A stretch of 64,000 nucleotides of DNA from Bacteroidaceae bacterium (GCA_017633615.1 JAGBPB010000012.1:16067-80066); one strand, 5' to 3'. Shown: positions 25,117 to 34,041, numbered from the stretch's first letter. The notes: generated by a model from the sequence alone, not told the origin. A program made the numbers and translations.

Positions 25117-26229
25117 TTATATCGTCTCAGACGGTGGCAGGGGACGGCAGTTGTACTGTGATGACATGGCCTCACCGTATGCTCCGGCTGACATTAGGGC
25201 TATCAGGTCACCGCGGTGTGTCTCGGGCAGCATCTCATCCTTGCCGAATACATCCGATGACTCACATATAGGACCTACCACATCATACTTCTGGAGCGGG
25301 CCGTTTGAGGTCAGGTTCACTATCTTGTGATGCGCTCCGTAGAGTGCGGGGCGTATCAGTTCCGTGAAACCGGCATCAACAATGGCAAACTTCTTTATAG
25401 TACCCTGCTTAACATAAAGCACCTTGGTGACCAGACGTCCGCACTGTGCCACTACGGCACGACCCAACTCAAAGTGAAGCTGCTGTCCGGGGCGCAGTTT
25501 AAGCTCATCACGGAACAGGCTGAAGAACTTGTCAAACTCCGGTACGGGGTTCTGCTCCGGGTTCTCATAGTCAACACCCAGGCCGCCGCCTACATTGATG
25601 CTGTTCAGCCTGATACCCTCTTTCTCCAGCATATCCTGCAGGTCATTGACCTTACGGCATAACTGGTGGAACGGGTCCATATCAAGTATCTGTGAACCTA
25701 TATGGAAATGCAGACCTTCAAACTTGAAGCAGGGGTTCTGCTGAGCCTTGCGGATTATGGGCAGCAACATTGGTATTTCAATACCGAACTTGTTCTCTGC
25801 CTTTCCTGTGGTTATGTTCTTGTGGGTGTGGGCATCAACATCAGGGTTTACACGCAGAGCGATGTGAGCTGTCTTACCCAGTGCGGCGCAGCGCTCGGCA
25901 ATTACGTCAAGTTCCGCCTCTGATTCCACATTGAAGCATGCTATTCCGGCCTGGAGTGCCAGGTCAATCTCCCAGTCTGCCTTGCCTACACCGGCAAATA
26001 CTATAGATGATGCCTTGAAACCGTTGTCAAGGGCAACTTTGATTTCACCGCCGCTTACTGCGTCTATGCCCAGTCCGTACTCCCTGATGAGTTTCAGAAT
26101 AAGCGGATTGGCATTAGCCTTGATGGCATAGTGTACGTGCCAGTCAGGATTGCCGGCAACAGCGCTGTTTATTGACTTGAGGGTATTCTCTAAGATACCC
26201 AGGTCATATTGGTAGCAGGGGGTACGCAT
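25117..26229 (-). CDS. lysA: Diaminopimelate decarboxylase
   Basis: The 370-residue PLP enzyme removes CO2 from meso-diaminopimelate to give lysine. The PLP lysine is in VHYAIKANANP, followed by the glycine loop NVGGGLGVDYE and the active-site cysteine in GPICESSDVF. It lacks about a dozen N-terminal residues seen in many relatives. Its ATG overlaps the lysC stop by one base (TGATG), which implies coupled translation. Confidence 0.93.
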   Translation of the reverse strand: MRTPCYQYDLGILENTLKSINSAVAGNPDWHVHYAIKANANPLILKLIREYGLGIDAVSGGEIKVALDNGFKASSIVFAGVGKADWEIDLALQAGIACFNVESEAELDVIAERCAALGKTAHIALRVNPDVDAHTHKNITTGKAENKFGIEIPMLLPIIRKAQQNPCFKFEGLHFHIGSQILDMDPFHQLCRKVNDLQDMLEKEGIRLNSINVGGGLGVDYENPEQNPVPEFDKFFSLFRDELKLRPGQQLHFELGRAVVAQCGRLVTKVLYVKQGTIKKFAIVDAGFTELIRPALYGAHHKIVNLTSNGPLQKYDVVGPICESSDVFGKDEMLPETHRGDLIALMSAGAYGEAMSSQYNCRPLPPSETI

Positions 26230-27554
26230 CAGGCCTTACCGTTGAAAAGTACATCGCTCAGTCGCTGCAGGGCGGCTTTCTTGTCACTCTCCTTGATAAG
26301 GAATGATATGTTGTAGTTGCTACCGCCGTATGAGATCATGCGTACGGGGATATCGGCCAGAGCGTCCATGGCGCGTGACTCAAATCCCAGATTCTCCCAT
26401 ACCATATCACCTACCACGCATACTATGCACATGCCGCTGTCCACGGTCACGGTGCCGTATTTCTTGAGTTCGGCTACAATCTCATCCAGGTGCTTGGTGT
26501 TGTCAATAGACATTGATACACCTACCTCGGATGTGCATATCATATCAATTGATGTGCGATAGGTCTCAAACACCTCAAATACCTTCTTGAGGAAACCGTG
26601 TGCCAGCAGCATTCGGCTGGATTTGATCTTGATAGCGGTGATCTTGTCCTTGGCGGCAACGGCTGCTATGCGGCCCGGTTCTGAACGGTTGTCTATGAGC
26701 GTGCCGGGAGCTGACGGCTCCATTGTATTGAGCAGGCGTACAGGTATGTTGGCTGCCTTGGCAGGCTGTATGCAGGTGGGGTGGAGTATCTTGGCTCCAA
26801 AGTAAGCAAGCTCAGCTGCCTCCTCAAAGTGCAGATGGCGCACGGGCTGGGTCTTGTCAACCACACGCGGGTCATTGTTGTGCATGCCGTCTATGTCTGT
26901 CCAGATCTGGATCTCATCAGCCTTGATGGCGGCACCCAGTATTGAAGCGGTGTAGTCACTGCCTCCGCGCTGCAGGTTGTCAATATCACCCTGTGCGTTG
27001 CGGCAGATAAAGCCCTGGGTTATATATATCTGCATGTCTGGAATAGACTTCAGCTGCTTGTTAGCGTGTTCTGATATATAAGCCATATCGGGCTCTGCAT
27101 CGGCATCGGTCTTCATGAAATCAAGTGCCGGCAGCAGTGTGGCTTTGATACCCTGCTCCAGGAGGTAGCAGGTTACCATATATGTGGAGATGAGCTCACC
27201 CTGGGCAAGTATTATCTTCTCATCTTTTTCTGAAAAACTGTCCTTGGAGAAAGACTGCAGATATGTGAACTTGTCCTCAAGGAAGTTCATCAGGTCCTCT
27301 CTGTTCTGCTTATCGGAAAGGAGCTCCGGAACGTGCGCAAAATACTTGGTGCGCAGGCGGTTAATCACGTCATCGGCGCCGGCTTTGTTGCCGCCGTACA
27401 GGTATTGGGCTATCTCTACAAGTGAGTTTGTCGTACCGGACATGGCTGACAGTACAACCAGCTTCTGTTGGCCGTCCTCAGTTATAAGGCGGCTTACTTC
27501 TTTCATTCTCTCGGGGCTTCCAACTGATGTGCCTCCGAATTTCAATACTTTCAT
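26229..27554 (-). CDS. lysC: Aspartate kinase, monofunctional
   Basis: The 441-residue kinase phosphorylates aspartate, the entry step to lysine, threonine and methionine. KFGGTSVGS is at residues 5-13, the catalytic domain runs to about 280, and two ACT domains follow (TAIKIKSSRMLLAHGFLKK and TVDSGMCIVCVVGD), so feedback control by an end product, likely lysine, is expected. It sits between ftsE (15-base gap) and lysA in the operon. Confidence 0.93.
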   Translation of the reverse strand: MKVLKFGGTSVGSPERMKEVSRLITEDGQQKLVVLSAMSGTTNSLVEIAQYLYGGNKAGADDVINRLRTKYFAHVPELLSDKQNREDLMNFLEDKFTYLQSFSKDSFSEKDEKIILAQGELISTYMVTCYLLEQGIKATLLPALDFMKTDADAEPDMAYISEHANKQLKSIPDMQIYITQGFICRNAQGDIDNLQRGGSDYTASILGAAIKADEIQIWTDIDGMHNNDPRVVDKTQPVRHLHFEEAAELAYFGAKILHPTCIQPAKAANIPVRLLNTMEPSAPGTLIDNRSEPGRIAAVAAKDKITAIKIKSSRMLLAHGFLKKVFEVFETYRTSIDMICTSEVGVSMSIDNTKHLDEIVAELKKYGTVTVDSGMCIVCVVGDMVWENLGFESRAMDALADIPVRMISYGGSNYNISFLIKESDKKAALQRLSDVLFNGKA

Positions 27555-27569
27555 ATGGTAGGTTTGTTG

Positions 27570-28268
27570 TTATTCTTCTTGTATCCGCGGTTCGGCATCA
27601 ACCACGAGCTTACGGTTCTCACATTTGAACACGCGGCCGGGGAATTCCTGAATCCATTGCAGGTTATGGGTTATCATGAGTATGGTGGTTCCGCTCTTGC
27701 CCACCTTGTGCAGAATCTCCATGATCTGGTGCCCGGTCTCGGGATCCAGATTGCCGGTGGGCTCATCGGCCAGAATCAATTTGGGGTCATTAAGCAGGGC
27801 GCGGGCTATGCATATACGCTGCTGCTCTCCGCCGGAGAGCTCATGCGGCATCTTGTAGCCTTTGGTCTCCATTCCCACCAGGTCAAGCACCTGGAATATC
27901 TTTTGGTGTATGAGCTTCTTGTCCTTCCATCCGGTTGATTTAAGTACAAAACTCAGATTATCAAACACGTTGCGGTCAGTGAGCAGCTGGAAATCCTGGA
28001 ACACTATACCCATCTGGCGGCGCAGGCGGGGTATCTGACGTTTCTTGATAGTCATCAGGTTCATTCCCAGTACCGTAGCGTAGCTGTCAGGCATAGGACA
28101 GAGCACGTCCAGTTCACAGTAGAGTGTCTTGAAAAGTGAGCTCTTGCCTGAGCCCACCTTGCCTATCAGATAGACAAAATCACCCTCCTGTACCGTAAAG
28201 GTAACATCGCCCAGGACGAACATATCCTCCTGGCGCACCTCAACGTTCCGATAATCAATTATATCCAT
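27570..28268 (-). CDS. ftsE: FtsE-like ABC transporter ATPase
   Basis: The 232-residue ATPase is of the FtsE/LolD type. Walker A is GKVGSGKSS, the signature is LSGGEQQR and Walker B is [14 protein letters not shown]. FtsE works with the membrane protein FtsX to control septal wall hydrolases, but no ftsX gene is in this window. It is wedged between hisIE, with no gap, and lysC, so its expression follows amino acid synthesis genes. A generic ABC ATPase role cannot be ruled out. Confidence 0.85.
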   Translation of the reverse strand: MDIIDYRNVEVRQEDMFVLGDVTFTVQEGDFVYLIGKVGSGKSSLFKTLYCELDVLCPMPDSYATVLGMNLMTIKKRQIPRLRRQMGIVFQDFQLLTDRNVFDNLSFVLKSTGWKDKKLIHQKIFQVLDLVGMETKGYKMPHELSGGEQQRICIARALLNDPKLILADEPTGNLDPETGHQIMEILHKVGKSGTTILMITHNLQWIQEFPGRVFKCENRKLVVDAEPRIQEE

Positions 28269-28865
28269 TTATTCCTTGTGTCGTTTTACCAGTTCGGCGG
28301 CCAGTTCCTCAATGCGATGTCCCTTTGAGGTGAGCAGCACAATGAGGTGGTAGATCAGGTCCGATGCCTCATAAATCAGGCGGTCGTCAGTGCCGTTGGT
28401 GGCCTCGATTACGGTCTCAACAGCCTCCTCGCCAACCTTCTGGGCCATGCGGTTCACTCCACTCTTGAAGAGTGATGTGGTGTATGAGCCCTCAGGCATC
28501 TCCTTGAAGCGGCGGTCTATGAAATCCTGTAGATATGACAGGAAGTTCAGGTCAACGGAGTTCTGCTCGTTCCAGCAGGTATCAGCTCCGGTATGGCATA
28601 CGGGGCCTGCGGGCTTAGCCTTTATGAGCAGGGTATCCTTGTCGCAATCCAACAGGATCTCCTTTACGTTCAGAAAGTTGCCGCTTGTTTCACCTTTGGT
28701 CCAAAGGCAGTTTCTGGAGCGGCTCCAGAATGTGACTTTTCCGGTCTCAACGGTCTTGTCATATGCTTCCTTGTTCATGAAACCAAGCATCAGGACCTTG
28801 CGTGTTACATTGTCCTGAATGATAGCGGGCACAAGACCGCCCATTTTTGCAAAATCTATATCCAT
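28269..28865 (-). CDS. hisIE: Bifunctional HisI/HisE
   Basis: The 198-residue fusion carries out steps 2 and 3 of histidine synthesis. The N-terminal HisI half (phosphoribosyl-AMP cyclohydrolase) shows TFWSRSRNCLWTKGE, CDKDTLL and CHTGADTCW metal sites. The C-terminal HisE half (phosphoribosyl-ATP pyrophosphatase) shows GEEAVETVIEA and SDLIYHLIVLL. It follows hisF by 12 bases. Confidence 0.95.
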   Translation of the reverse strand: MDIDFAKMGGLVPAIIQDNVTRKVLMLGFMNKEAYDKTVETGKVTFWSRSRNCLWTKGETSGNFLNVKEILLDCDKDTLLIKAKPAGPVCHTGADTCWNEQNSVDLNFLSYLQDFIDRRFKEMPEGSYTTSLFKSGVNRMAQKVGEEAVETVIEATNGTDDRLIYEASDLIYHLIVLLTSKGHRIEELAAELVKRHKE

Positions 28866-28877
28866 CTTATGGTATAA

Positions 28878-29633
28878 TTATAATCTTATAGGAATTTTCA
28901 AACTGCAAAGGTACTGTTTTAATTCGGGAATCGGTATCTCACCGAAGTGAAAAACGCTGGCTGCCAGAGCGGCATCGGCATTTCCCTCAATAAATGCATC
29001 CCTGAAGTGCTCTTTCTTGCCTGCTCCGCCTGATGCTATGACTGGAATGGTAAGCTCGTCAGAAAGTTTCTTCAAGGCCTCATTTGCATATCCTTGCTTT
29101 ACTCCGTCATGATCCATGCTGGTAAAAAGTATCTCACCGGCGCCGCGTTCATTGGCTTCTTTGGCCCATTCAAACAGTTTGCGCTCCGTGGGTACGCGGC
29201 CTCCGTTGAGGAAACAGCGCCAACCGTCCGGTAACTGCTTGGCATCAATGGCCACCACACATACCTGTGATCCGAAATTGTGGGCTATCTCATCAATCAG
29301 CCCGGGGTTCTTGAGAGCGGCAGAGTTTACTGATACCTTATCAGCTCCTGCACTCAGCAGACGCTCCACGTCTTTTAGCTCATGTATGCCTCCGCCTACA
29401 GTGAAGGGGATTGATATGTTGGCGGCTATGCGCTCAACCAATTCTGTAAATGTTTTTCGTTCCTCGAACGATGCGGTTATATCCAGAAACACAAGCTCGT
29501 CGGCACCTTGTTCACTGTACAGGCGGCCCAGTTCAACGGGATCGCCCGCATCACGCAGGTTTACAAAGTTGGTTCCTTTTACGGTGCGTCCCTTGTTTAT
29601 GTCAAGGCAGGGAATTATTCTTTTGGCAAGCAT
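28878..29633 (-). CDS. hisF: Imidazole glycerol phosphate synthase cyclase subunit
   Basis: The 251-residue TIM barrel closes the imidazole ring using ammonia delivered by HisH. The catalytic aspartates are in PCLDINKG and VAIDAKQ, and phosphate loops are FTVGGGI and [11 protein letters not shown]. It pairs with hisH two genes upstream and follows hisA by three bases. Confidence 0.96.
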   Translation of the reverse strand: MLAKRIIPCLDINKGRTVKGTNFVNLRDAGDPVELGRLYSEQGADELVFLDITASFEERKTFTELVERIAANISIPFTVGGGIHELKDVERLLSAGADKVSVNSAALKNPGLIDEIAHNFGSQVCVVAIDAKQLPDGWRCFLNGGRVPTERKLFEWAKEANERGAGEILFTSMDHDGVKQGYANEALKKLSDELTIPVIASGGAGKKEHFRDAFIEGNADAALAASVFHFGEIPIPELKQYLCSLKIPIRL

Positions 29634-29636
29634 AGT

Positions 29637-30359
29637 TCAATTGTTGTTCAGTTCAGCAAGCTGCGCCAGTGTTACGCGGCCCTCATAATAGGCTTTACCT
29701 ACTATGGCGGCGGGCAGACCGGCCTGTTTCAGTGCTATAAGGTCATCGACTGAACTCACGCCTCCGCTGGCTATGAGACCCAGCCCCGGGAACTCAGTCA
29801 GTATCTTTTTATATAGTTCTACTGCGGGGCCCTGCAGCATTCCGTCGCGGTTTATGTCAGTGCAGAGTACCTGAGTTATTCCTTTCTCTATATAGTCGTG
29901 TATAAAGTCGCTCAGAGTCAGCGCACTGTCCTCTTTCCATCCGTTTACAGATATCTTGCCGTCACGGGAATCGGCACCCAGTATTATGTGCTCCTGGCCA
30001 AAGTCTTCAATCCACTGTGCCATAAGCTCCGGCTGGCTTACTGCTGTGCTGCCTACAGTCACCATAGCGGCGCCGCAACCCAAAGCTGTTTCCAAATCAG
30101 ACGTGGATTTTATTCCGCCTCCAAAGTCAACAGTCAGGTCCGTGTGCCCGGCTATAGCTTCAAGGGTGGGGTAGTTGACAATGTGCTTGCTCTTGGCTCC
30201 GTCCAGGTCAACCAGGTGGAGCCTGGTAAGACCTGCATCCTGAAAGCGCAGAGCCATATCCAGAGGGTTGTCACTGTAGGTCTTGCAGATGTTGTAGTCA
30301 CCCTTGGTCAGACGTACGCATTTGCCGTCTATTATATCTATTGCAGGTATGATCTCCAT
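29637..30359 (-). CDS. hisA: ProFAR isomerase HisA
   Basis: The 240-residue TIM barrel carries out the Amadori rearrangement of ProFAR to PRFAR. The catalytic pair is D8 in IPAIDIIDGKCVRL and the aspartate in ILGADSRDGK. Phosphate-binding text is VDFGGGIKS and IASGGVSS. It is followed by hisF with a three-base gap. Confidence 0.96.
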   Translation of the reverse strand: MEIIPAIDIIDGKCVRLTKGDYNICKTYSDNPLDMALRFQDAGLTRLHLVDLDGAKSKHIVNYPTLEAIAGHTDLTVDFGGGIKSTSDLETALGCGAAMVTVGSTAVSQPELMAQWIEDFGQEHIILGADSRDGKISVNGWKEDSALTLSDFIHDYIEKGITQVLCTDINRDGMLQGPAVELYKKILTEFPGLGLIASGGVSSVDDLIALKQAGLPAAIVGKAYYEGRVTLAQLAELNNN

Positions 30360-30364
30360 AAACG

Positions 30365-30955
30365 CTAAATGTCAAGAAAATTTCTCAAGATACGCTCTCC
30401 TGTAGCACCGCTCTTTTCTGGGTGGAACTGAGTGGCGTAGAAGTTGTCCTTATGCAGTGAGGCACTGAACGGAAGTATGTATTCAGTCTTTGCTGCGGTC
30501 CACTCACAGACAGGAATGTAGAAACTGTGTACAAAATATACGTACTCTGGTTTGTCAAAGCCCTTGAACAGACCCTTACCTGTGGTCTCAATGGTGTTCC
30601 AGCCCATATGCGGAACCTTGTCCTCATGCTTGCCAGGAATGAACTTAAGTACGGGTACATCAAATATACCCAGACACTGGGCGTTACCCTCCTCACTGCG
30701 GCTGCACATGAGCTGCTGCCCCAGGCAGATACCTAAAACAGGCTGCTTAAGATCCTTTATTATGCGGTCCAGATTGTGGGCACGGAGATACTCCATTGTG
30801 GTGCTTGCTTCACCCACACCGGGAAATATCACCTTATCGGCACGCCTCAGCTGCTCTTCATTGTCAGTCAGCAACGCTTCAACGCCAAGACGTTTCAGCG
30901 CACCCAAGACCGAGCGTATGTTTCCGGCATTGTATTTGACTATTGCAATATTCAT
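30365..30955 (-). CDS. hisH: Imidazole glycerol phosphate synthase glutaminase subunit
   Basis: The 196-residue class I glutaminase feeds ammonia to HisF. The nucleophile is C77 in VLGICLGQQ, and the His-Glu pair is in TQFHPEKSG. It is the first gene of the minus-strand his-lys operon, with a well-formed promoter upstream. The other his genes (hisG, D, C, B) are not in this window. Confidence 0.96.
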   Translation of the reverse strand: MNIAIVKYNAGNIRSVLGALKRLGVEALLTDNEEQLRRADKVIFPGVGEASTTMEYLRAHNLDRIIKDLKQPVLGICLGQQLMCSRSEEGNAQCLGIFDVPVLKFIPGKHEDKVPHMGWNTIETTGKGLFKGFDKPEYVYFVHSFYIPVCEWTAAKTEYILPFSASLHKDNFYATQFHPEKSGATGERILRNFLDI

Positions 30956-30982
30956 AAAGTGTCGGTATCCGTTTTTCAGCCG

Positions 30983-31014
30983 CGAAGTTACTAAGAATCC
31001 AAATATGACACAAA
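30983..31014 (-). promoter_or_regulatory. Promoter of the his-ftsE-lys operon
   Basis: On the minus strand TTTG (31014-31011) and TAACTTCG (30990-30983) are 20 bases apart, one base off the -7 consensus. It lies 28 bases before the hisH start. Confidence 0.7.
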
Positions 31015-31076
31015 GGGATTGTTTCTATTTGTATTACGAATAATAGTAACTGCTAATATTCATGCCCCGCCGGAAA

Positions 31077-31263
31077 GGACAAAGGTGGGTGTGAGACAGT
31101 TGCTCCAGGCTACTCCAGACCCATCCGATGCCTAAACACCGATCGCCTCCCTTTTAATCCCCTTCGGGACTTAACGGTCGTTGGACGCAACGGTGTTCTT
31201 AACGGCATCTCTGTGGGCCTTCCGCTTACGCCCTCCACAAATACTCACAGCCACTCTTTGCCC
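31077..31263 (-). ncRNA. Candidate structured RNA, about 187 nt, family not recognised
   Basis: The 385-base gap between hisH and the lipoprotein gene holds no ORF but much pairing. The ends form a 12-bp closing stem (31077-31088 with 31251-31263, one bulge). On the minus strand all its pairs are canonical or G-U, whereas on the plus strand one becomes A-C, so the minus strand is favoured. Inside are a 13-bp two-part helix (31127-31132/31204-31209 and 31135-31141/31191-31197), an 8-bp hairpin with a four-base loop (31154-31174) and a small hairpin (31213-31238). It did not match RNase P, tmRNA, SRP RNA or 6S features known to me. No promoter was found on the minus strand. Confidence 0.5.
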
Positions 31264-31292
31264 TTTCTCGGCTCAGTGTATGGGGGGAAAAC

Positions 31293-31327
31293 AAAAACTG
31301 GTGAGCGCGTGCCCACCAGCTATTTTT
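31293..31327. terminator. Bidirectional hairpin terminator of the lipoprotein gene
   Basis: CTGGTG (31298-31303) pairs with CACCAG (31314-31319) with A5 on one side and T5 on the other. It stands 15 bases past the lipoprotein stop on the minus strand and could also end a plus-strand transcript. Confidence 0.7.
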
Positions 31328-31341
31328 AGTTAAAAGCTCGG

Positions 31342-33216
31342 TTAAGGACAAACGGGTCGAATGTAAAAACACTGACTGCGTGATTTGGATCCAATCGTAT
31401 AAGTGCCACTGTTATCTGATGATAATAATAAATATGATGCTGCATATGATGGAGTCATCCACGAATTTGGATCATCATCTAGCGTACTTGCCCAATAATT
31501 ACCTATAGGTATAAGTATAAAATGACCTTTAAATCCATCTTTATTACTTGTTACTTTAAAATACGTATAGGATTGATTATAACCAAAAATATTATTCTTA
31601 ATACATTCAATCTTTTCCCATGTACAATTATCAATCAATTCTTTCATTTCATCTTTTGTAGGCATACGCCATTCAGCGCTCCACATAACATGTGCTGCAT
31701 CATCTTCTGGTTGTAGGGTGGTTAAATAATCTACAAATCCTTCATATCCATAAGAACTATCGGTACAGTATTTAGTCAGTTGGGTTCCACTACCGTTCTT
31801 GCAGAATCTGTTTTCTGTCCAACCATTATTATAATTATAAGTAGTGTCGCCCCATTGAAATGTGCCTCCAGAATATTCAGGATATGATGCTCCTATGTTA
31901 CATGTCGCCCACTTTACACTTAATCCAAGATCTACATACTCGCTAACAGCATGTTTTACAATAACTACACACTTGGCGGTTACACCCATACATGTTGCAG
32001 TAATAGTGGCTGTGCCTTCAGAACCCAGGATAACATACACATCTCGACCTGTTATTTCATCATACCCCCATGTGGATGCAGAAAGTGATGCGACAGCAGG
32101 ATTATCCGATTTCCATGTAATTGGAAAGTAATTGTAACTAACGCTATCTATCTTGGCATCAGCATATAATTCTAAGTACCGATAATCTTGTAAAGCAACG
32201 ATAGTATCTTTATTTAATTCAACCCTAGAAATGCCTTTCCAAGTTTCAGATTTACATACAGGTCTTACATAACAACTACGACAACGTTCAGCGGAACTCA
32301 ATATAAATCCCATCTCATTGTAATCCCTATTCACAATTTGAATGGTTTGTGCACCTTTACCCCAACCATCATTTAACCAGTATTGACCGTATGCGTAATA
32401 GAGGCTAGCACCACTTTTATCCAACTTAGCCGGTATAAAAATTGACTTGTCTGTGTAACCCTCAATTTTACTAGTAATCTTATAGCCATTTACATCACCT
32501 TGAGCAACCCATTCACAAATGGTATTTCCTATCAGTTCTTGATATTGTTCTGGGGTGGGTATTTTCCAATTTCCGCCCCATAAAACGTTGGCTACATCAT
32601 CCTCATCATCCAATGGGCTAGACAAATGATTATCGCCATCGTATTTAGCTAAAGTAGGACTACCACTCATATACCACTTGTAAGTATTCCAGTTATATTT
32701 ATTTTTGGTCTCAGTTTCGCCCCATGCATAATAGTCTCCAAGGTCTTCTGGTTTTTCGGCTCCTACGTTACACGTCGCCCAATTGACACTCAAACCCAAG
32801 TCTACATATTCTTTAACGAGTTGAATAGCAAGAGTGTTAAAAGCTCTGACTTCTCCTTTGAACCATACGCCACCTTGATATACAAAAGCACAGTAGTAAT
32901 ACTTACGGCCAGCTTTCAAATCTAAGGCTGTCAGGGTGTAGTTATTGTGGCTGTCTAATTCTTTAGCAAATAGTTCTGTGCTATTATCGGATGTAATGTT
33001 CTCTTCCAGAGAATATAGTATTCCTACTTTAATCTCACCATTACCAGGTGTAATATTTGCAGTTCCGGATAATACTGCCGTATGTGTTGAAACCTCAGTA
33101 GCATCACCGGTTACAGCCACAGCCTTTTCTTGTGTTTCTAAGCCTTTCTCATCATTACAAGATATTATTCCCAGGAATAGAGCAGATATTGAAAGAAATG
33201 TGATAATCCTTTTCAT
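31342..33216 (-). CDS. Surface lipoprotein with FISUMP-like and Ig-like domains
   Basis: The 624-residue protein has a lipoprotein signal (FLSISALFLGIISC, cysteine 20). An FN3-like domain with text HTAVLSGTANITPGNGEI comes first, then a FISUMP-like module (YVDLGLSVNWATCNVGAE, YYAWGETETK, WKIPTPEQY), a Big_2 Ig-like domain (EGTATITATCMGV) and a second FISUMP-like module ending in IRPVCP. It is related to the three-module protein at 10653-12833. It is clearly more AT-rich than its neighbours, which suggests recent transfer. The ligand is unknown. Confidence 0.8.
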   Translation of the reverse strand: MKRIITFLSISALFLGIISCNDEKGLETQEKAVAVTGDATEVSTHTAVLSGTANITPGNGEIKVGILYSLEENITSDNSTELFAKELDSHNNYTLTALDLKAGRKYYYCAFVYQGGVWFKGEVRAFNTLAIQLVKEYVDLGLSVNWATCNVGAEKPEDLGDYYAWGETETKNKYNWNTYKWYMSGSPTLAKYDGDNHLSSPLDDEDDVANVLWGGNWKIPTPEQYQELIGNTICEWVAQGDVNGYKITSKIEGYTDKSIFIPAKLDKSGASLYYAYGQYWLNDGWGKGAQTIQIVNRDYNEMGFILSSAERCRSCYVRPVCKSETWKGISRVELNKDTIVALQDYRYLELYADAKIDSVSYNYFPITWKSDNPAVASLSASTWGYDEITGRDVYVILGSEGTATITATCMGVTAKCVVIVKHAVSEYVDLGLSVKWATCNIGASYPEYSGGTFQWGDTTYNYNNGWTENRFCKNGSGTQLTKYCTDSSYGYEGFVDYLTTLQPEDDAAHVMWSAEWRMPTKDEMKELIDNCTWEKIECIKNNIFGYNQSYTYFKVTSNKDGFKGHFILIPIGNYWASTLDDDPNSWMTPSYAASYLLLSSDNSGTYTIGSKSRSQCFYIRPVCP

Positions 33217-33237
33217 AATAAAACAATTACTGGTTCA

Positions 33238-33268
33238 CAAATATAGACTTATTAATACTCAAAGCAAA
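33238..33268 (-). promoter_or_regulatory. Promoter of the lipoprotein gene
   Basis: On the minus strand TTTG (33268-33265) and TATATTTG (33245-33238) are 19 bases apart, a perfect consensus match, 21 bases before the ATG. Confidence 0.8.
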
Positions 33269-33319
33269 GGTAAGTAACACAAAAGTATCAGACTGAAGTG
33301 AACTTTTTTGTGCGGAATA

Positions 33320-33352
33320 TTTGGAGGTTTGGTACCAAATTTAGTACCTTTG
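33320..33352 (+). promoter_or_regulatory. hicAB promoter with embedded palindromic operator
   Basis: TTTG (33320-33323) and TACCTTTG (33345-33352) are 21 bases apart. Between them is a perfect 12-base palindrome TTTGGTACCAAA (33328-33339), and GGTAC/GTACC copies flank the centre. HicB proteins repress their own promoters, so this is a natural HicB operator candidate. Confidence 0.7.
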
Positions 33353-33373
33353 CGCAAATGCCTAATGAAAACT

Positions 33374-33631
33374 ATGAGTACTAAGGAAAAACTAAAGGAA
33401 AGGTTTAAGAAGAAACCTAAGGATTTTACTTATGAGGAGACCGTTTGCTTGCTTGAATATTTGGGGTACAAGGTACACAACAAGGGGGCGACATCGGGCT
33501 CTCGTGTGCGGTTTAAAAATGAGCAAATTGGTGAATACATTGATATTCATCGGCCTCACCCGGGGAGTATTATGAAAGAGTGGATGATTAATACCATTTA
33601 TGAACACTTAAAGAGTAACAAACTGATATGA
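33374..33631 (+). CDS. hicA: HicA family toxin
   Basis: The 85-residue protein matches the Bacteroidetes subfamily of HicA mRNA interferases, with a double-stranded RNA-binding-like fold. The subfamily signatures YEETVCLLEYLGY, NKGATSGSRVRF and HRPHPG are present, the last carrying the histidines expected to matter for activity. The product is a translation-blocking toxin held in check by HicB. The ATG at 33374 leaves a normal short leader after the promoter; an ATG at 33365 is possible. The stop overlaps the hicB start by four bases. Confidence 0.85.
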   Translation: MSTKEKLKERFKKKPKDFTYEETVCLLEYLGYKVHNKGATSGSRVRFKNEQIGEYIDIHRPHPGSIMKEWMINTIYEHLKSNKLI

Positions 33632-33987
33632 ACGAAAATATGGATTTTTTGGAGTATAAGGGCTATAAGGGAAGCGTTGAGTACAGCAAGGAGGACAATT
33701 GTCTTTGCGGTAAGGTACAGGGCATGAGCAAGGCTCTGATCCTTTATGAGGGTCAGACTCTGGACGAGTTGCGCAGGGATTTTGAGGCTGGCATTGACAG
33801 TTATATTGAGGGTTGTATGGCTGATGGCAAGGAGCCCGATAAACCATACAGCGGACGTCTGAATTTGAGAATGTCATCGGAACTTCATTCACGTGTGGCT
33901 CATTTTGCATCGGCCACGGGTACTACTATCAATGACTTTATTAATAAAGCCATTGTTGATGAGCTGGCTCATTCTGCAGTATTTTGA
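33628..33987 (+). CDS. hicB: HicB family antitoxin
   Basis: The 119-residue antitoxin has the partial RNase H-like HicB fold (YKGYKGSVEYSKEDNCLCGK, LILYEGQTLDELRRDFEAG) and a C-terminal ribbon-helix-helix DNA-binding part (GRLNLRMSSELHSRVAHFAS). It should neutralise HicA and bind the palindrome in the promoter. The ATGA overlap with hicA points to coupled translation. Confidence 0.9.
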   Translation: MNENMDFLEYKGYKGSVEYSKEDNCLCGKVQGMSKALILYEGQTLDELRRDFEAGIDSYIEGCMADGKEPDKPYSGRLNLRMSSELHSRVAHFASATGTTINDFINKAIVDELAHSAVF

Positions 33988-33998
33988 TACAAAACGTG

Positions 33999-34021
33999 CA
34001 ATTGGGGTCTGTCCCCAATTG
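33999..34021. repeat. REP-like palindrome after hicB
   Basis: CAATTGGGG (33999-34007) pairs perfectly with CCCCAATTG (34013-34021) around a TCTGT loop. The GGGGTCTGTCC core is shared with 460-470. Confidence 0.7.
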
Positions 34022-34041
34022 TACTATACACTAAATTCTTG

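Noticed and set aside
31077..31263. Structured region as RNase P RNA, tmRNA, SRP RNA or a cobalamin riboswitch
   Set aside because: None of the conserved core sequences known to me is present; a lone GCAACTGT on the minus strand was not enough for a cobalamin call.
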